DNA of 64,000 nucleotides from Apostichopus japonicus (GCF_037975245.1 NC_092569.1:531001-595000); one strand, 5' to 3'; numbered from the stretch's first letter, positions 27,701 to 42,700 are shown. Program-made: numbers and translations. Notes: generated by a model from the sequence alone, not told the origin.

Positions 27701-30700
27701 GTCTATGCTTAGTAGCTATAACCTGACTTGGCTATAAATCTGTCTATGCTTAGTAGCTATAACCTGACTTAGCTATAAATATGTCTATGCTTAGTAGCTA
27801 TAACCTGACTTAGCTATAAATATGTCTATGCTTAGTAGCTATAACCTGACTTAGCTATAAATATGTCTATGCTAGGTAGCTATAACCTGACTTAGCTATA
27901 AATATGTCTATATGCTTGGTAGCTATAACCTGACTTAGCTAAAAATATGTCTATGCTAGGTAGCTATAACCTGACTCAGCTAAAAATCTGTCTATGCTTA
28001 GTAGCTATAACTTGACTCAGCTATAAATCTGTCTATGCTTGGTAGCTATAACCTGACTTAGCTATAAATCTGTCTATGCTTAGTAGCTATAACTGACTTA
28101 GCTATAAATCTGTCTATGCTTAGTAGCTATAACCTGACTTAGCTATAAATCTGTCTATGCTTAGTAGCTATAACCTGACTTGGCTATAAATCTGTCTATG
28201 CTTAGTAGCTATAACCTGACTTAGCTATAAATCTGTCTATGCTTAGTAGCTATAACCTGACTTAGCTATAAATCTGTCTATGCTTAGTAGCTATAACCTG
28301 ACACAGCTATACATCTGTCTATGCTTAGTAGCTATAACCTGACTTAGCTATAAATCTGTCTATGCTTAGTAGTTTTAACCTGACACAGCTATACATCTGT
28401 CTATGCTTGGTAGCTATAACCTGACTTAGCTATAAATGCACCAGTGGTATCAATATGCACTTGGAGTAATTTGCAGGATATAGCTTAGCAACAGAGTGAT
28501 TACTGAGCAGGCAACGTTTCCAGAGAAGGTAGAAGGATTAAAGTTCATTGTGAGACTAAACATCAATGAAATCGTGTATTTCTCCCTTTCTTGTTTTGCT
28601 GTTAGGTAAAGAAAGAGTTGAGGTACAGCAAAGATTGGACACTGTCCAGCATCGTTACGATGGAGTTACTCACAAGAGCGAAGATCGTCTCAACCAACTC
28701 AGCCAGGCTCTGCCTCTCGCTACTGAGTTTGAAGAGAAACACGAGGAGTTGAGTACTTGGTTAGATGATGCCGAGAAGGACCTTCAGTCTCTGGATGGTA
28801 ATGCCCCAGCAGAAGAACAGAAGCAAAAACAACAGGTATGCATGTCCTCTCCACTCTCTTTGCCCTCTTCTGATCACCCTCAAAAAAATTCATCACGTTT
28901 GTTATCTGGGGAGGGAGGGAGAACCACCAGATTTCTTGCAGACATTTCAGGATTATTGTCATTTTACATAAATATTGTTCAATATAGAATTCACAAGATT
29001 TGTAGTAGTTCAACATTTTCAATTTTTGATAATTTCATGGAACAGTTTCTTTCAAAGAATTGATAGCATAGAGTTAAAATTGTTGTATGTCCTTCAGTTT
29101 TGGTGGCATCCCTTCACCCAGCATGCTCTCCCCACTCCTCCATATTTACAGAGCTGGTAGAACCGACATTCTTACTAGTCCCAACCAATTTGGTTTTCCT
29201 TGAACCCTCCCCCCCCCCCCTGATACCAACATACTCCTTCCTTTATAAATGACCACACACATATGCTATGCCCTCTTCAAGCTTTATCTTAGGGCCTGGT
29301 ATCATTAGTTTCTACAATTAACTAATGTTTTAATGATCTTTTGTCATTACAGCACAATCTTTTATCTTCTATGCCTTATTAATTCCGTTTACAGAAACTA
29401 CAGCAAGCCATAAATGAACATAAACCTGTCCTTGAGAGACTAAATGTAGTTGGAAAGCAGCTAATTGAGCTAAGTCCTGGTCCAGGAGCTAACAATGTCA
29501 AAGAGACCTTAGATAAAGACAACAAACGTTTTGAAGACTTGAGCAAACAGGTCAAGGATGTAGAATATCAGTTGAGTGCCATGCAAGAGGGCGCTCAGAA
29601 GGTGAGTCACAACAGCTAGGATATATTTCACCGGTTAACATACTTCAAAGTAATATTTGCGTTCTTATCTTGACAAGGAGAGTCAGGATGGGATTTGGGG
29701 AGGGAAGAAAGTTCAGCCGACAGATATGTACACATTGGTTGTGTACTCCCTGAAGAGGAATTCACATACTTCATTTATTAGTGGTACATTATTTAGTGAT
29801 ACCTCACACCTCATTTATTAGTGGTACATTATTTAGTGACACCCCACACCTCATGTATTAGTTTTAAATTATTTAGTGACACCTCACACCTCATTTATTA
29901 GTGGTACATTATTTAGTGATACCTCACACCTCATTTATTAGTGGTACATTATTTAGTGACACCTCACACCTCATTTATTAGTGGTACATTATTTAGTGAT
30001 ACCTCACACCTCATTTATTAGTGGTACATTATTTAGTGACACCTCACACCTCATTTATTAGTGGTACATTATTTAGTGACACCTCACACCTCATTTATTA
30101 GTGGTACATTATTTGGTGACACCCCACACCTCATGTATTAGTGGTACATTATTTAGTGACACCTCAAACCTCATGTATTAGTGGTACCTTATTTAGTGAC
30201 ACCTCAAAACTCATTTATTAGTGGTACATTATTTAGTGACACCTCACACCTCATTTATTAGTGGTACATTATGTAGTGACACCTCGCACCTCATTTATTA
30301 GTGGTACATTATTTAGTGATACCTCACACCTCATTTATTAGTGGTACATTATTTAGTGACACCTCACACCTCATTTATTAATGGTACATTATTTAGTGAC
30401 ACCTCATTTATTAGTGGTACATTATTTAGTGACACCCCACACCTCATGTATTAGTTTTAAATTATTTAGTGACACCTCACACCTCATTTATTAGTGTTAC
30501 ATTATTTAGTGACACCCCACACCTCATTTATTAGTGGTACATTATTTAGTGACACCCCACACCTCATGTATTAGTTTTAAATTATTTAGTGACACCTCAC
30601 ACCTCATTTATTAGTGTTACATTATTTAGTGACACCTCACACCTCATTTATTAGTGGTACATTATTTAGTGACACCCCACACCTCATGTATTAGTGGTAC

Positions 30701-33700
30701 ATTATTTAGTGACACCTCAAACCTCATGTATTAGTGGTACATTATTTAGTGACACCTCGCACCTCATTTATTAGTGGTACATTATTTAGTGATACCTCAC
30801 ACCTCATTTATTAGTGGTACATTATTTAGTGATACCTCACACCTCATTTATTAGTGGTACATTATTTAGTGACACCCCACACCTCATGTATTAGTTTTAA
30901 ATTATTTAGTGACACCTCACACATCATTTATTAGTGGTACATTATTTAGTGACACCTCACACCTCATTTATTAGTGGTACATTATTTAGTGACACCCCAC
31001 ACCTCATGTATTAGTGGTACATTATTTAGTGACACCTCAAACCTCATGTATTAGTGGTACATTATTTAGTGACACCTCAAAACTCATTTATTAGTGGTAC
31101 ATTATTTAGTGCGCCTCACACCTCATATATTAGTGGTACATTATTTAGTGACACCTCACACATCTTTTATTAGTGGTTCATTATTTAGTGACACCTCACA
31201 CCTCGTTTATTAGTGGCACATCATTTTAGTGATACCTCACACCTCATATATTAGTGGTACATTATTTAGTGATACCTCACACCTCATATATTAGTGGTAC
31301 AATATTTAGTGACACCTCACACCTCATGTATTAGTGGTACATTATTTAGTGATACCTCACACCTCATATATTAGTGGTACATTATTTAGTGACACCTCAC
31401 ACCTCATTTGTTAGTGGTACATTATTTAGTGACACCTCGCACCTCATTAAGTAGTGGTACATTATTTAGTGACATCTCACACCTCATTTATTAGTGGGAC
31501 ATTATTAAGTGACAGCTCACACCTTTTTCTGAGGATGTCATTGGAATGTAGCTAAGTTAAACCCTAATCTTGTTTTACACTACTCACAACCTGTTTCCTG
31601 GAATCTCAACAAAGATGCAAAGTTTGGCAATGTAATCATGAATATTCATGAGTAAGTAGGACTAAATTTGAGTAACTTGTCCAAAGAAATTCACATTGAG
31701 ATGGTTAGAATGGTATAAACTGAACAACTTGATGTATAATAAACAGATCTGAGTTCTTTCTCTACTCATGATGTTTTTCATCCTGCATATGACCTGCAAT
31801 GATACATTTGTTGTAGCTTTCATCAAATTAGTGAGTTATTAGTCAACTTGTTAATCCAGTAAGATATTTGTCTTCAGAAGACCCAGAAATATCAATTTGG
31901 GTATGTACATGGTTTGCAAAACTGCTCAACTATCGATGAGTGGAGTAGAAATACTAAGTACTATTTTCTTTGGTACTTTACAGTTGGAGCACAGTTTGGA
32001 CAGTTTATTGCACTGGGTGGATGAGACTGGTATGCAATTGGAACATGTAACCAGAGAGTCAGTCAGTATTGATCCTATGGGAGTGAAAGACCAACTCAAA
32101 AAGTCCAAGGTACGTATCACTGCTAATTATTGTACAGGATGAAAGAATGATCAGGTAGTTGCCCATTAGAGATTTGAATGACAGTGAAATAGTTCATAAT
32201 ATAATTTTAAGTATTCAATCTATCTTATTTATAATATTACAATCCAATTGTTTTCAAGTAAATGTGTCAACTTTACTATGGTTACCTCAAGTTCAGTTGA
32301 GAAGCAAACTGTTTAATTAGTCTCATAAAGGTTACAAGAAAGAACAGTCATTTCTCATTTGAAAAGTCATAGTGAAACTAAATGGGTTTGTGTATTGCAA
32401 TAGTTGGCATAGACATTGATATGTCTTCAACGTAATCACATTTGAAATTAGTTTCACATTACAATGAGCTATATGGCTGGTTGTTAAGCTTACACATTGA
32501 TATTTCTTCAACATAACCACATTTGAAGTTAGTTTCATATTACAATGAACTATAAAGGCTGGTTGTTAATTTCATATGCTTTCATTTTCAATTTTCAATT
32601 TTTTCCCAGGAAGTTTTTATAGCATGATATAGTTATTGGTCAATGGTTTCTTATGAAGGCAGATATAGAAGACATCAAACACTGTATAAATTCACTGTAT
32701 AATATATCCCTAAGTGTAGGAATATCTAAAACTATAAATTCAAACCGTTTATGTCCAGATGTGTAGGAATATCTAAAACTATAAATTCAAACCGTTTATG
32801 TCCAGATGTGTAGGAACATCTTAAACTATAAATTCAAACCATTTATGTCCAGAAGTGAAGGAACATCTAAAACTATAAATTCAAACCGTTTATGTCCAGA
32901 TGTGTAGGAACTTCTAAAACCAAAAAATCAAACCGATTACGGCCAGAAGTGAGGGAACATCTAAAACTATAAATTGAAACCGTCTATGTCCAGAAGTGTA
33001 GGAACATCTTAACTATAAATGCAAACCGTTTATGTCCAGATGTGTAGGAACATCTAAAACCAAAAAATCAAACCGATTACGTCCAGAAGTGAGGGAACAT
33101 CTAAAACTATAAATTCAAACCGATTGTGTCCAGAAGTGTATGAACATCTAAACCTATAAATTTAAACAAATTATGTCCAGAAGTGTAGGAACACCTAAGA
33201 CTTGACTTAGCTGCTATGCAACTGGATATTTGAAATTTTTGCAAAATAACATGTTCACTTTACAAAATTATAGAAACTTTTCAAAGGCAATGAGATGTCA
33301 TATAAAATAAAGCAAGTTGATAAGACCTAAATGATTTTCCAGGGATATCAGATAAACCTCCTGTAAGCAATACTGAATCTAGTATCGAGCAGCGTTGTTA
33401 TGGTAACTGCATGGTTCTCTGCATGTTGCAGTCAGAATATCATTTATCCCCTATGACTATTCCAGAGGTACAGACATGGTGCATTGCTAGAAAGATCGGA
33501 CCTCAAGCACATGAGTTTTCAGTAAAAACATGAATACACCACTGTGTATATTCCCTCTGGTCCATAACTTCGCTGTTAATCCAAATTAATCAAGTATTCT
33601 GAACACATCACTGCAGACGTTGCAAATTTTGTAATTTGTAATTTCTCCTGATGTCTGGATATTATGTGAAATAATACCCAAATTGGCTTTGTTTGCTGTG

Positions 33701-36700
33701 TCAGGGATCAATTCTTGTTTGTTGTTAAAAATGAACAAAGAATCAGTCTTATGTTCAAAATCCAGGCATTCTGGATTGTACATTGATTCATATATCTATT
33801 CTTATGTTAATATTAATGCTTTACTCTTATTTACCTGTCTAGGTCCCTAAACATTTGTTTATTTTTCTCTTCCTAACTAGGTCCTTGACAAAGAAGTCAA
33901 CAGCAAGAGCAGCCGAGTGCAGGATGCTCTCGGAGCAGCAGAGAAAGTCATCGAGAAGACGACCGACCCCAAACAGAAAGCACGGCTGGAAGAACTGGCC
34001 GACGGCTTGCGAAAGAAATACGAAGACCTAGCAAACAAGAGTGACAATCGTGTGGATGTGTTAGAGGAGACCTTCCCCTTGGCAATGCAGTTTAACGAGA
34101 CACACCAGGAACTAGCTAAGTGGTTAGATGACATGGAAGCTGAGCTGAAAGAAGACAAGCCAATCCCGTTAGAACCAGAAGAACTTAGGAAAGAAGTAGA
34201 GGAAAACAGGGTAAGAAAGTGGCTAAAGGTCATGTCCCTACCTCTACCCTCACACAGTTACCTCTTTTACAGTAGAGAATTATATGGGTTTCATTTCAAA
34301 GTGGGTTAATTTTATGAGTTTGATTGCCCAGTAACTAGGTAGGTATGTTGGTTATAGTTTGGAGAGCTCATTTGTATATTGTACCAGGCTTACCTGTCTC
34401 TTCACTATTACCTACCAGTCTGTACACTCAAAGTGTACCCTCAATTACATGCATTCACCCCTTACTTCCTCTCACACAGCGATCAGTTCATGCATGAATG
34501 TTATTTTTGTGCATGAAAATTAAAACCTAATTGGCCGCAGAAAAAAATTATATTTTTATACCAGGTGCATCAAACATTTGTTTAAATTTATTGTAGAATA
34601 CTTGCACCTATGCAAATGTTCTTTTACATACAAGTTACCTAACATAATAACTTCAGCATTGAAGTATAAGTTACCTAATACAACAAGTCTAATGTTGAAG
34701 TAAAGTATGGCAGAAACATGGCCTTAGAGACCATTTTCCTTTATCATATATTGGGTCTTTCAACATGGGTCAGAGAATGTCCTTGATATCACAAACTATC
34801 CAACTATTAATATTTATTTATTGAACTTATTTTGTTTTCAATGTTTCATTTTCTTTATCCAGTTCATGAAGAAGAACATTGCAGAAAAGAAGCAACATGT
34901 GGACAAGCTGAACAAGATCGCCCCAGAGTTAGTCAAACTCAGCCCAGGGACTGGAGCTAGCTCAGTGCAGGCTAAAGTAGACGATGACAATAAACGTTAC
35001 GAAAATATCAAGACAGATGTGGACAAGAAGGGAGACAAGATGTTTGACATGTTACAGAGGGCATCTTCTGTAAGTTAAAACATAGGGTGGCACTTACATT
35101 AAAGGTGATCCAATTCCCACCTGCCCCTCCCTGTCTCCCCTTCCCCCTCCCGTCTCCCCTCCCGCCCGTCTCCCCTTCTCCCCTACCCCCTCCCCACTTT
35201 TCCCATTCCCCCGTCTCCCCTTCCACCCTTCCCCCTTCCCATACATAACCATTGTGGACACCTTTTATACCATCTATCTACCATTGTCTTTAGTTAATAT
35301 TTGCTGTTTTTGACTAAGACGTTGCTAGTTGATCATGTTCCTCACATGTCAACCATCCCTCTAATTGTTTTTCTAGTTTGTTGAAGACCTGGATTCCATG
35401 TTGGATGAACTGCACACCTATGAAGACAAACTCAAGCGCCCAGAAGCCATCGCTGCTGACCCAGAACCTTTGAGACGACAGATCAAGAAAGTTCGCAACT
35501 TACAAGACCACGTGGACAGCCAGATGGAGACAGTAGAAGCTCTGAGGAAGGCTGGCAGTGAAATGATCTCTGCGGCACCTACAGGAGACCCTCATGCTAA
35601 AGGTAAGGGTGGTGTATTCCTGTAACTTGAGGTGAAATAAGTCCAAATCGTGTGTAACCATTCACCTACTATAAACTCTGCTATGCTTCAGGCTATGAAT
35701 TATGGGCTGTACTATTATAGCTGAATTTACTGCATTGTATGGATAGAAGGGTATATAGGTGCCTTTGTTGCATGAAAGATGTAGGGAAGCACAACTCTAT
35801 TGGTACATTTAGTGAATGGGGAGACACATTAATCTGCATGAATGGGGAAGGGTGGGGGAGGGGGTAAGTTCGACTTGCACCCGCCTGGCTATGTGCCTGA
35901 ACATTGTATCGGACAGAGGAGGCCATCTTACGTTATGTCATCTGTTGTAGGTCATGTCAGCTTTGAGAGCTAATGTTAGAATATCAACATCATCTCTTCT
36001 GACACTTAATCTCCATATGCATAATAATTTACTTTGCTCTTCTTGTTTCTCAGAGTTGAAGGGCAAACTAGACAAGCTGAGTAGTAAATGGGACGGTTTG
36101 GCAAGAACAGCCAATCAGCGTGCCTCAGATCTCCAGGAAACACTGGTTGCTGCCGAGCTATTCAGAAGCGAGCTAGGTGGTACCACGAACACCATCCAGG
36201 ACCTAGAGAACCAGCTGAGTGCAGAGGACCTACCCGCTGCTACCACCAAAGACCTCCAGAGTCAACTAGACCTCCTCACAGCCATCAAGGAGGATGTCGA
36301 GGCCCATGAACAGGATCTGGACCTCTGTCAGCAGAGTGGGCAGGACCTCCTGAAACTCTGCGGTGATACAGACAAACCGGAGGTACAACGAAATCTGGAT
36401 GATTTGAGTAAGAGCTGGGAGAATCTCAAAGATGGGATTTGTAAGAGAGAGAAGGATCTGAAGGATGCATTGGAGACTGCCGAGAAGTTTGAAGTGAGTC
36501 TGGAAGAGATGAAAGAATTCATTGATAAAAAAGACAAAGAATTAGAGACATGGCCCCCAGTAGGTGCTGATCCAGAGACCATCAAGCAACAACTAGATGA
36601 CCTCAAGGTAAGATATAGTTTATCATTAATAGATTGTATTTAAAATGTTAATACCAATACTGTATATGTGGTAACTGAATATTGATACAGAATTTAACTT

Positions 36701-39700
36701 TCTGAAGATGGTAACTCCAATTGCAATATCATTGGTAAAAGTCTGAGTGATAACCCTTTAGAAGGGAATAATTCAATCAGGTTGTTTTTTATCTTAATTT
36801 GGTTAATTTTTTTTCATTCTAGGACTTCAAGAAAACGTTAGATGAGAAGAATATGGACCTGGAAATCATCAACCGAGAGGCCAATAAACTTGTGGCAAAT
36901 TGTGAAGAGGATGATAAAGCTCAGGTGACGGAACCCTTAGCTGATGTAAATCAAAACTGGAAAGAACTCACAGAAAAGGCTCAAGATCGCCAGGTAGAGT
37001 AGAAGCATGATCTAGAAGAGATTCCAAAACAGATCTATAGTTTCTTTTATTTCAGCCATTCCAGCCCTCAAGTTGGTATCATAACATATGTATGTGAACA
37101 CAGAGTTTAATTGGCTTGAAGCTATACCTTCAAGTAAATCAATGAAGGAATGAAAAAAAAAATGATAGGCCATTTGGATGTATAATTAAACCATTTGAAT
37201 TGTCAACCATATCTGCTCTTCATGTTACATACATGTTCTGTGATGTCAGTGATCAGGCATCATTGAATACATTAATCATATATATATGTTTATATTATGT
37301 AATACATATCAATCCATTTGCTCTCACCTACCATAGCACAAACTGGAAGCTGGTCTACTTGCTCTTGGCCATTTGGAGTCCTCGTTGGATGAACTCAACA
37401 GCTGGATGGACCGTACAGAGGAGGTCCTCCTTGAGCAGGTCCCTCTGACTGGAGATCCAAAGCAAGATGAGGTCCAACTGGCTAAGCACAAGGTAAGGAT
37501 GACCTGTTTGTAGTAATTGTAGTGTTATTGACATAATCTGCTGTTTGATTTAGTGATGATATCACTTTGTATAACTAGCCATGTGTACAAATAAGACAGT
37601 AATGTAATGATGAGCAACTACAGTTTCCTGTAAGGAAGTTGCAAAACATAAACTCTACCTCAGTTTCTTCTCCATGATTGCTGGCTTTTGAATATTCAAT
37701 ATTATTATTAGTAACCTAGGCTTTTATACACACTTTACTCAGGTGTTGCAGAACGACATCCTAGCACACCAGGTGAGCGTTGATTCGGTAAACAAGGCCG
37801 GACAAGGATTTCTGGCTACGGCTGATAATCCTGAGGTAGCCAGAGTCATCGAAGGAAAGCTGGACACTGTCAATCATAAATGGGAGGACTTGGTCCAAAA
37901 GAGTGCTGATAGACAACAGGAACTGGAGAAATGCCTAGGAGAGGTGATAATCTCTTCTCATCCTTTTTTTGATGGTTATTGGGGAGGGGTCCTCACTTAT
38001 TTCATTTATTTATATGATAATGCTCAAAAATACTTGATACTCAACAGTGTAGTAAGTGTCTGTGATTATTTCAGATAACCTCATAGGGGTTATTTTGCAA
38101 TAACTCATTTTGTAAGAACAAATCCTGTGTAAGAGTTTTTGATTGATAAATACTATTTATCTGTGAAATTTGCAATTTGAAGGATTTTAACAGTGTGGGT
38201 TAATAGATTGGGGTAATGGAGGGTAATCTTTTAGAGGGAAGCCCAACCAATATGGGTATTCCAAAAAGAATTGTTGTTTTTGCCTCAAAGGCAATCTCAG
38301 TATGAGCAATGTGCACATTTCTGCAAGATATCAATCACTGAAAACCAGGATATGTTTCCATTAACATTGTAAATGTTATTTGGTAATGAACCTCTCAAAC
38401 ATTGTCAATGTTGCACTGTTACATTGTAAAGGTTTTTTATGCATTTGTAAAGAGTAATCAAACCCTGAGTTTCGTTGACAGATTCCATTATTTCTGAGGA
38501 TTGTTTTGGTTGCAAGCAAAATGGTATTATTTCCAAGTTTTTATTCATCTTGGAAGTAAAATCATTCATTAGACACAAGAGAATAAAAACAAGGTGCTAA
38601 TAATATTTTGCTTTCAATAGTTACAAATTAAGTTCATGCATCTTTTGCCTTTCTCCATTGTAATGAAAGTCATCGGCATTGAATATTCTGGGTTTTAACA
38701 AATTTAAGTTGAATGTTTCATAAATTTCTGATCTTCTTCTCTCTGACCAGGCTAAAACATTCCAAGATCAAGTTGACCAGCTACTGGACTGGCTGGAGTC
38801 GACTGATAAACTCATCTCCAGAGCAGAGCCAGTAGGAGGACTGCCAGACTCAGCCAGAGAACAACTAGATAAACACAAAGTATGTTCATTGGATAGTTAC
38901 CATATGTAGAAATAAACTTGTATTGTACAGTAATGTATAGTATACATAAAGTAATAAAAAAATTATATACAGTAATGTATAGTATACGTATAGAAATAAA
39001 ATAATATTGTAAAGAAATGTATAGTATACATACAGTAATAAAATAATACTGTATGATTATGTATAGTATACATATAGAAATAAAATAATATTGTATAGAA
39101 ATGTATAGTATACATACAGTAATAAAATAATACTGTATGATTATGTATAGTATACATATAGTAATAAAATAATATTGTATAGAAATGTAAAGTATACATA
39201 AAATAATAAAATAATATTGTATAGAAATGTAAAGTATACATATAGAAATAAAATAATATTGTATAGAAATGTATAGTATACATATAGTAATAAAATAATA
39301 TTGTATAGAAATGTAAAGTATACATATAGTAATAAAATAATATTGTATAGAAATGTAAAGTATACATAAAATAATAAAATAATATTGTATAGAAATGTAA
39401 AGTATACATATAGAAATAAAATAATATTGTATAGAAATGTAAAGTATACATAAAATAATAAAATAATATTGTATAGAAATGTAAAGTATACATATAGAAA
39501 TAAAATAATATTGTATAGAAATGTATAGTATACATATAGTAATAAAATAATATTGTATAGAAATGTAAAGTATACTTATAGAAATAAAATAATATTGTAT
39601 AGAAATGTATAGTATACATATAGTAATAAAATAATACTGTTTAGAAATGTATAGTATACATATAGAAATAAAATAATATTGTATAGAAATGTATAGTGTA

Positions 39701-42700
39701 CATATAGTAATAAAATAATACTGTATAGTAATATATAGTATACATATAGAAATAAAATATTGTATAGAAATGTATAGCATACATATATAGACATAAGCTA
39801 ATATTGTATAGTAATGTATAGTATACATATAAATATATATAGATATATATAAATATATATATAAAATTAATTTTGTATAGTATACATATAGAAATAAACT
39901 TAATTTTGTATAGTATACATATAGAAATAAACTATGGTATAGAAATGTATAGTATACATATAAATAAAATAATATTGTATAGAAATGTATCGTATACATA
40001 TAATAATAAAATAATAGACAAGAGACATAAACTTGTGTGTGTAGGTTAGGGTTTGTGTTATACATATGGATATTTTCAAGTTTTGGTAGTTTTAGTGTTT
40101 GAGGATGAGAGAATGGATGGGTAGGAGTATAAAACCGTGGTAACTTCATGACTGATCCAATGCTCTGCTTGATTTTGTAGCTATGATTTGAGATTTGAGG
40201 TTTGCTTCATGGGTCAGTTGCACTGGTTAGCATTAACACAGTATAAATGCTGATGTAACAACTTTTCTTTCTATTAAGTGACTGGTCCTTCTTGTTTCTT
40301 CATTCATTTGTAACCTCTTCCTTTTACGTTCTGTCGTATAGGCTTTAATGAAGCAGTTTGGTGACAAAGAAGAATTGTTGAAGAAGCTACTAGAGGAAGG
40401 AGCCAAGATGAAAGAGGACATAGGTCCAGGTGGGGACAATCAAGGAGGGATTTCACAAAAGCTTCAAGAACTGGACAAGAAGTGGAATCAATCAGTAGAA
40501 AAAGCCAAAGAAAAACAAGTAAGTGCTACCTCACATGTCATTACATCTGAGTTGTTGCATATACATATGCAACTTGATGAATATGCAATATGACATGTGA
40601 TGTCATAATGCATTGATGCAAACAGTTTGACCATAGTTTGTTTAAAATGTCCTTGATGTGTATTGTCAGTACAATTCAGGGGACAAGTAAGTTTTTACTT
40701 ATCCCCTTACATCTATCTCTTTGTGTTCACCATGCTCATTAACCTGTCTGCATTCTGTGCGTGTTTTTGTACCTTCTGTTACTGTTACTTGTCATTTAGC
40801 CTTTGAAGAAGATCCTGCTAGGATCGAAACGTCAGGCCACGTTCTCCTACACAGGCTCTCTAGTGGATAAGCAGTTTGCTAACAGTTTTATATTATTTTT
40901 ATTTTAAGTAATTTTTTTCATAGCTTTTGAGTAATTTCTTGCTTTGGTCAAAGATTGGCTTCAATTGGGTGGTTTTGATTGTACATGTATATGATGAAAT
41001 GGATTTATGGCTTGTCCTCCAAGAAAACTCTTCTTTGTGACCCGCCCTCTTTAACTCATTCATTCTCATAGCACCTGAAGTATTACAATTAGTTGTAGCG
41101 ATGAGATATATTTGATGAAAATGAAATGTCTGTGTTTTCAAACTGTTTCTTTCAAAATGCAACTGTAACATGATTTGGATGTTTTTTATTTCTTCCAAAT
41201 TGATCACTTGGAGGATTCTTTTGCTAGTTGCATCATAACAGTGCTCACCTTGTGATGTTGTATTTAAATAACATATTTCCAGTACCATTCATTTCTTATA
41301 ACACCCAGTACAATGCCCAGTTTTAACGATGTGCCCTTGATCATTTTCTTCAGACACAGTTAGAAGATGCCTTGAAAAATGCTCAGGAGTTTGATGTTGG
41401 CCTTCAAGATTTCATTGTCTGGTTGACAGCGGCTGAGAAGACCCTAACCAACACAAAGCGACCCAGCACCATTTATGAGAATGTCCAGAAACAGATTGGT
41501 GACCATAGGGTAAGGAAAAGTGGTTTGGTTATGATCACTTACAGGAGTTGAGTGATGCCCTTCATTATGACACTTATACAACCCTACTGGTCCTTCCAAG
41601 TACTGGTCCTACCAAGTACTGGTTCTACCATGTACTGGTCCTACCAAGTACTGGTCTTACCAAGTACCGGTCCTACCAAGTACCGGTCCTACCAAGTACC
41701 GGTCCTACCAAGTACCGGTCCTACCAAGTACCGGTCCTACCAAGTACCGGTCCTACCAAGTACCGGTCCTACCAAGTACCGGTCCTACCAAGTACCGGTC
41801 CTACCAAGTACCGGTCCTACCAAGTACCGGTCCTACCAAGTACCGGTCCTACCAAGTACCGGTTCTACCAAGTACCGGTCCTACCAAGTACTGGTCCTAC
41901 CAAGTAGTAATAAAACACAGGCAAGGCATGTTAAACTTGATGTCACTGATACTTTACACAAAATAGAAGCCAAATGAACATTCAGAATATATTTACCATG
42001 TTTTCCTTTTATCTTTCTAGTGCTTTGTAAAGAGAAACAAAAATGAAAATGGCATATAAGCAATTGATTCCATAATTTATGACATTTGACCAATATTTGG
42101 TGGTAAGAGGTATAATTTCCTAAGCCTGCACTAGGTATTGTTCTCTATCTGGAATATTTACATGTTTAAACTCTTCTTCAGGAGTTTGTGAAAGATGTTG
42201 CTGGCAAGAGAGAAGACGTGGACAAGTTAGACCGTCTTGGGACGCAGTTAAAGTACTTCAGCCAAAAGAAGGACGTGATTGTCATCAAGAACATGCTGGT
42301 CAACGTACAGAACAGATACCAAAGAGTGGGCTCTAGGTGTAACGAAAAGACAAGAGAATTAGAATCTGGAATGAAATTGGCCAAACAGGTGAACGGTGCT
42401 ATAAGCTGTCTAGTTTCCTTTACAAATCTTCTTCATAAAAAAATTATTTGTTATACTTAATTTAGAGTTGAAATAAGTTGCATACTTTTAAGAATATATT
42501 CTTAATAATGTTACTTTCACAGGGCTTCATAATTTGCATCAATGTTTACAGCCTATTACTAAGCTTTAAATCCTGCACTCTATCCTTCTATAGATCAAAC
42601 CCTGTGAATCCTTTCGTTGTTTGCAATTCATTCCGGTAATTTTACGTCTTTCTTAAATTTTCCTGCATGCGTATCTATTACCTGTCTGTTTTTTTTTTTT

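Larger units (their letters stand above)
25657..28605 (+). other. Intron 8 (2.9 kb): two large minisatellites and an hAT MITE
   Basis: About 80% of this intron is repetitive: the 34-bp G-rich array (25701-26908) interrupted by a 568-bp transposon, then the 41-bp array (27041-28437). Unique sequence is limited to short flanks near the splice sites. Confidence 0.9.

Noticed and set aside
27041-28437. Possible CRISPR array (regular direct repeats)
   Set aside because: The repeats are head-to-tail with no unique spacers, in an animal intron. It is a minisatellite.
28836-29063. Extension of exon 9's open frame past 28835
   Set aside because: A consensus donor (cag|gtatgc) ends the spectrin-repeat similarity exactly, and exon 10 continues the repeat in frame. 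The extension is intron.
38812-40149. 445-codon minus-strand open reading frame
   Set aside because: It is generated entirely by the 42-bp tandem array and overlaps a sound exon on the other strand. No start context, domain or non-repetitive portion supports a gene.
41548-41977. Two + strand frames of 119 and 141 codons with a repeated [16 protein letters not shown]-type unit
   Set aside because: They come from the 16-bp array inside intron 21, in different frames of identical repeats. The flanking exons splice cleanly around them.
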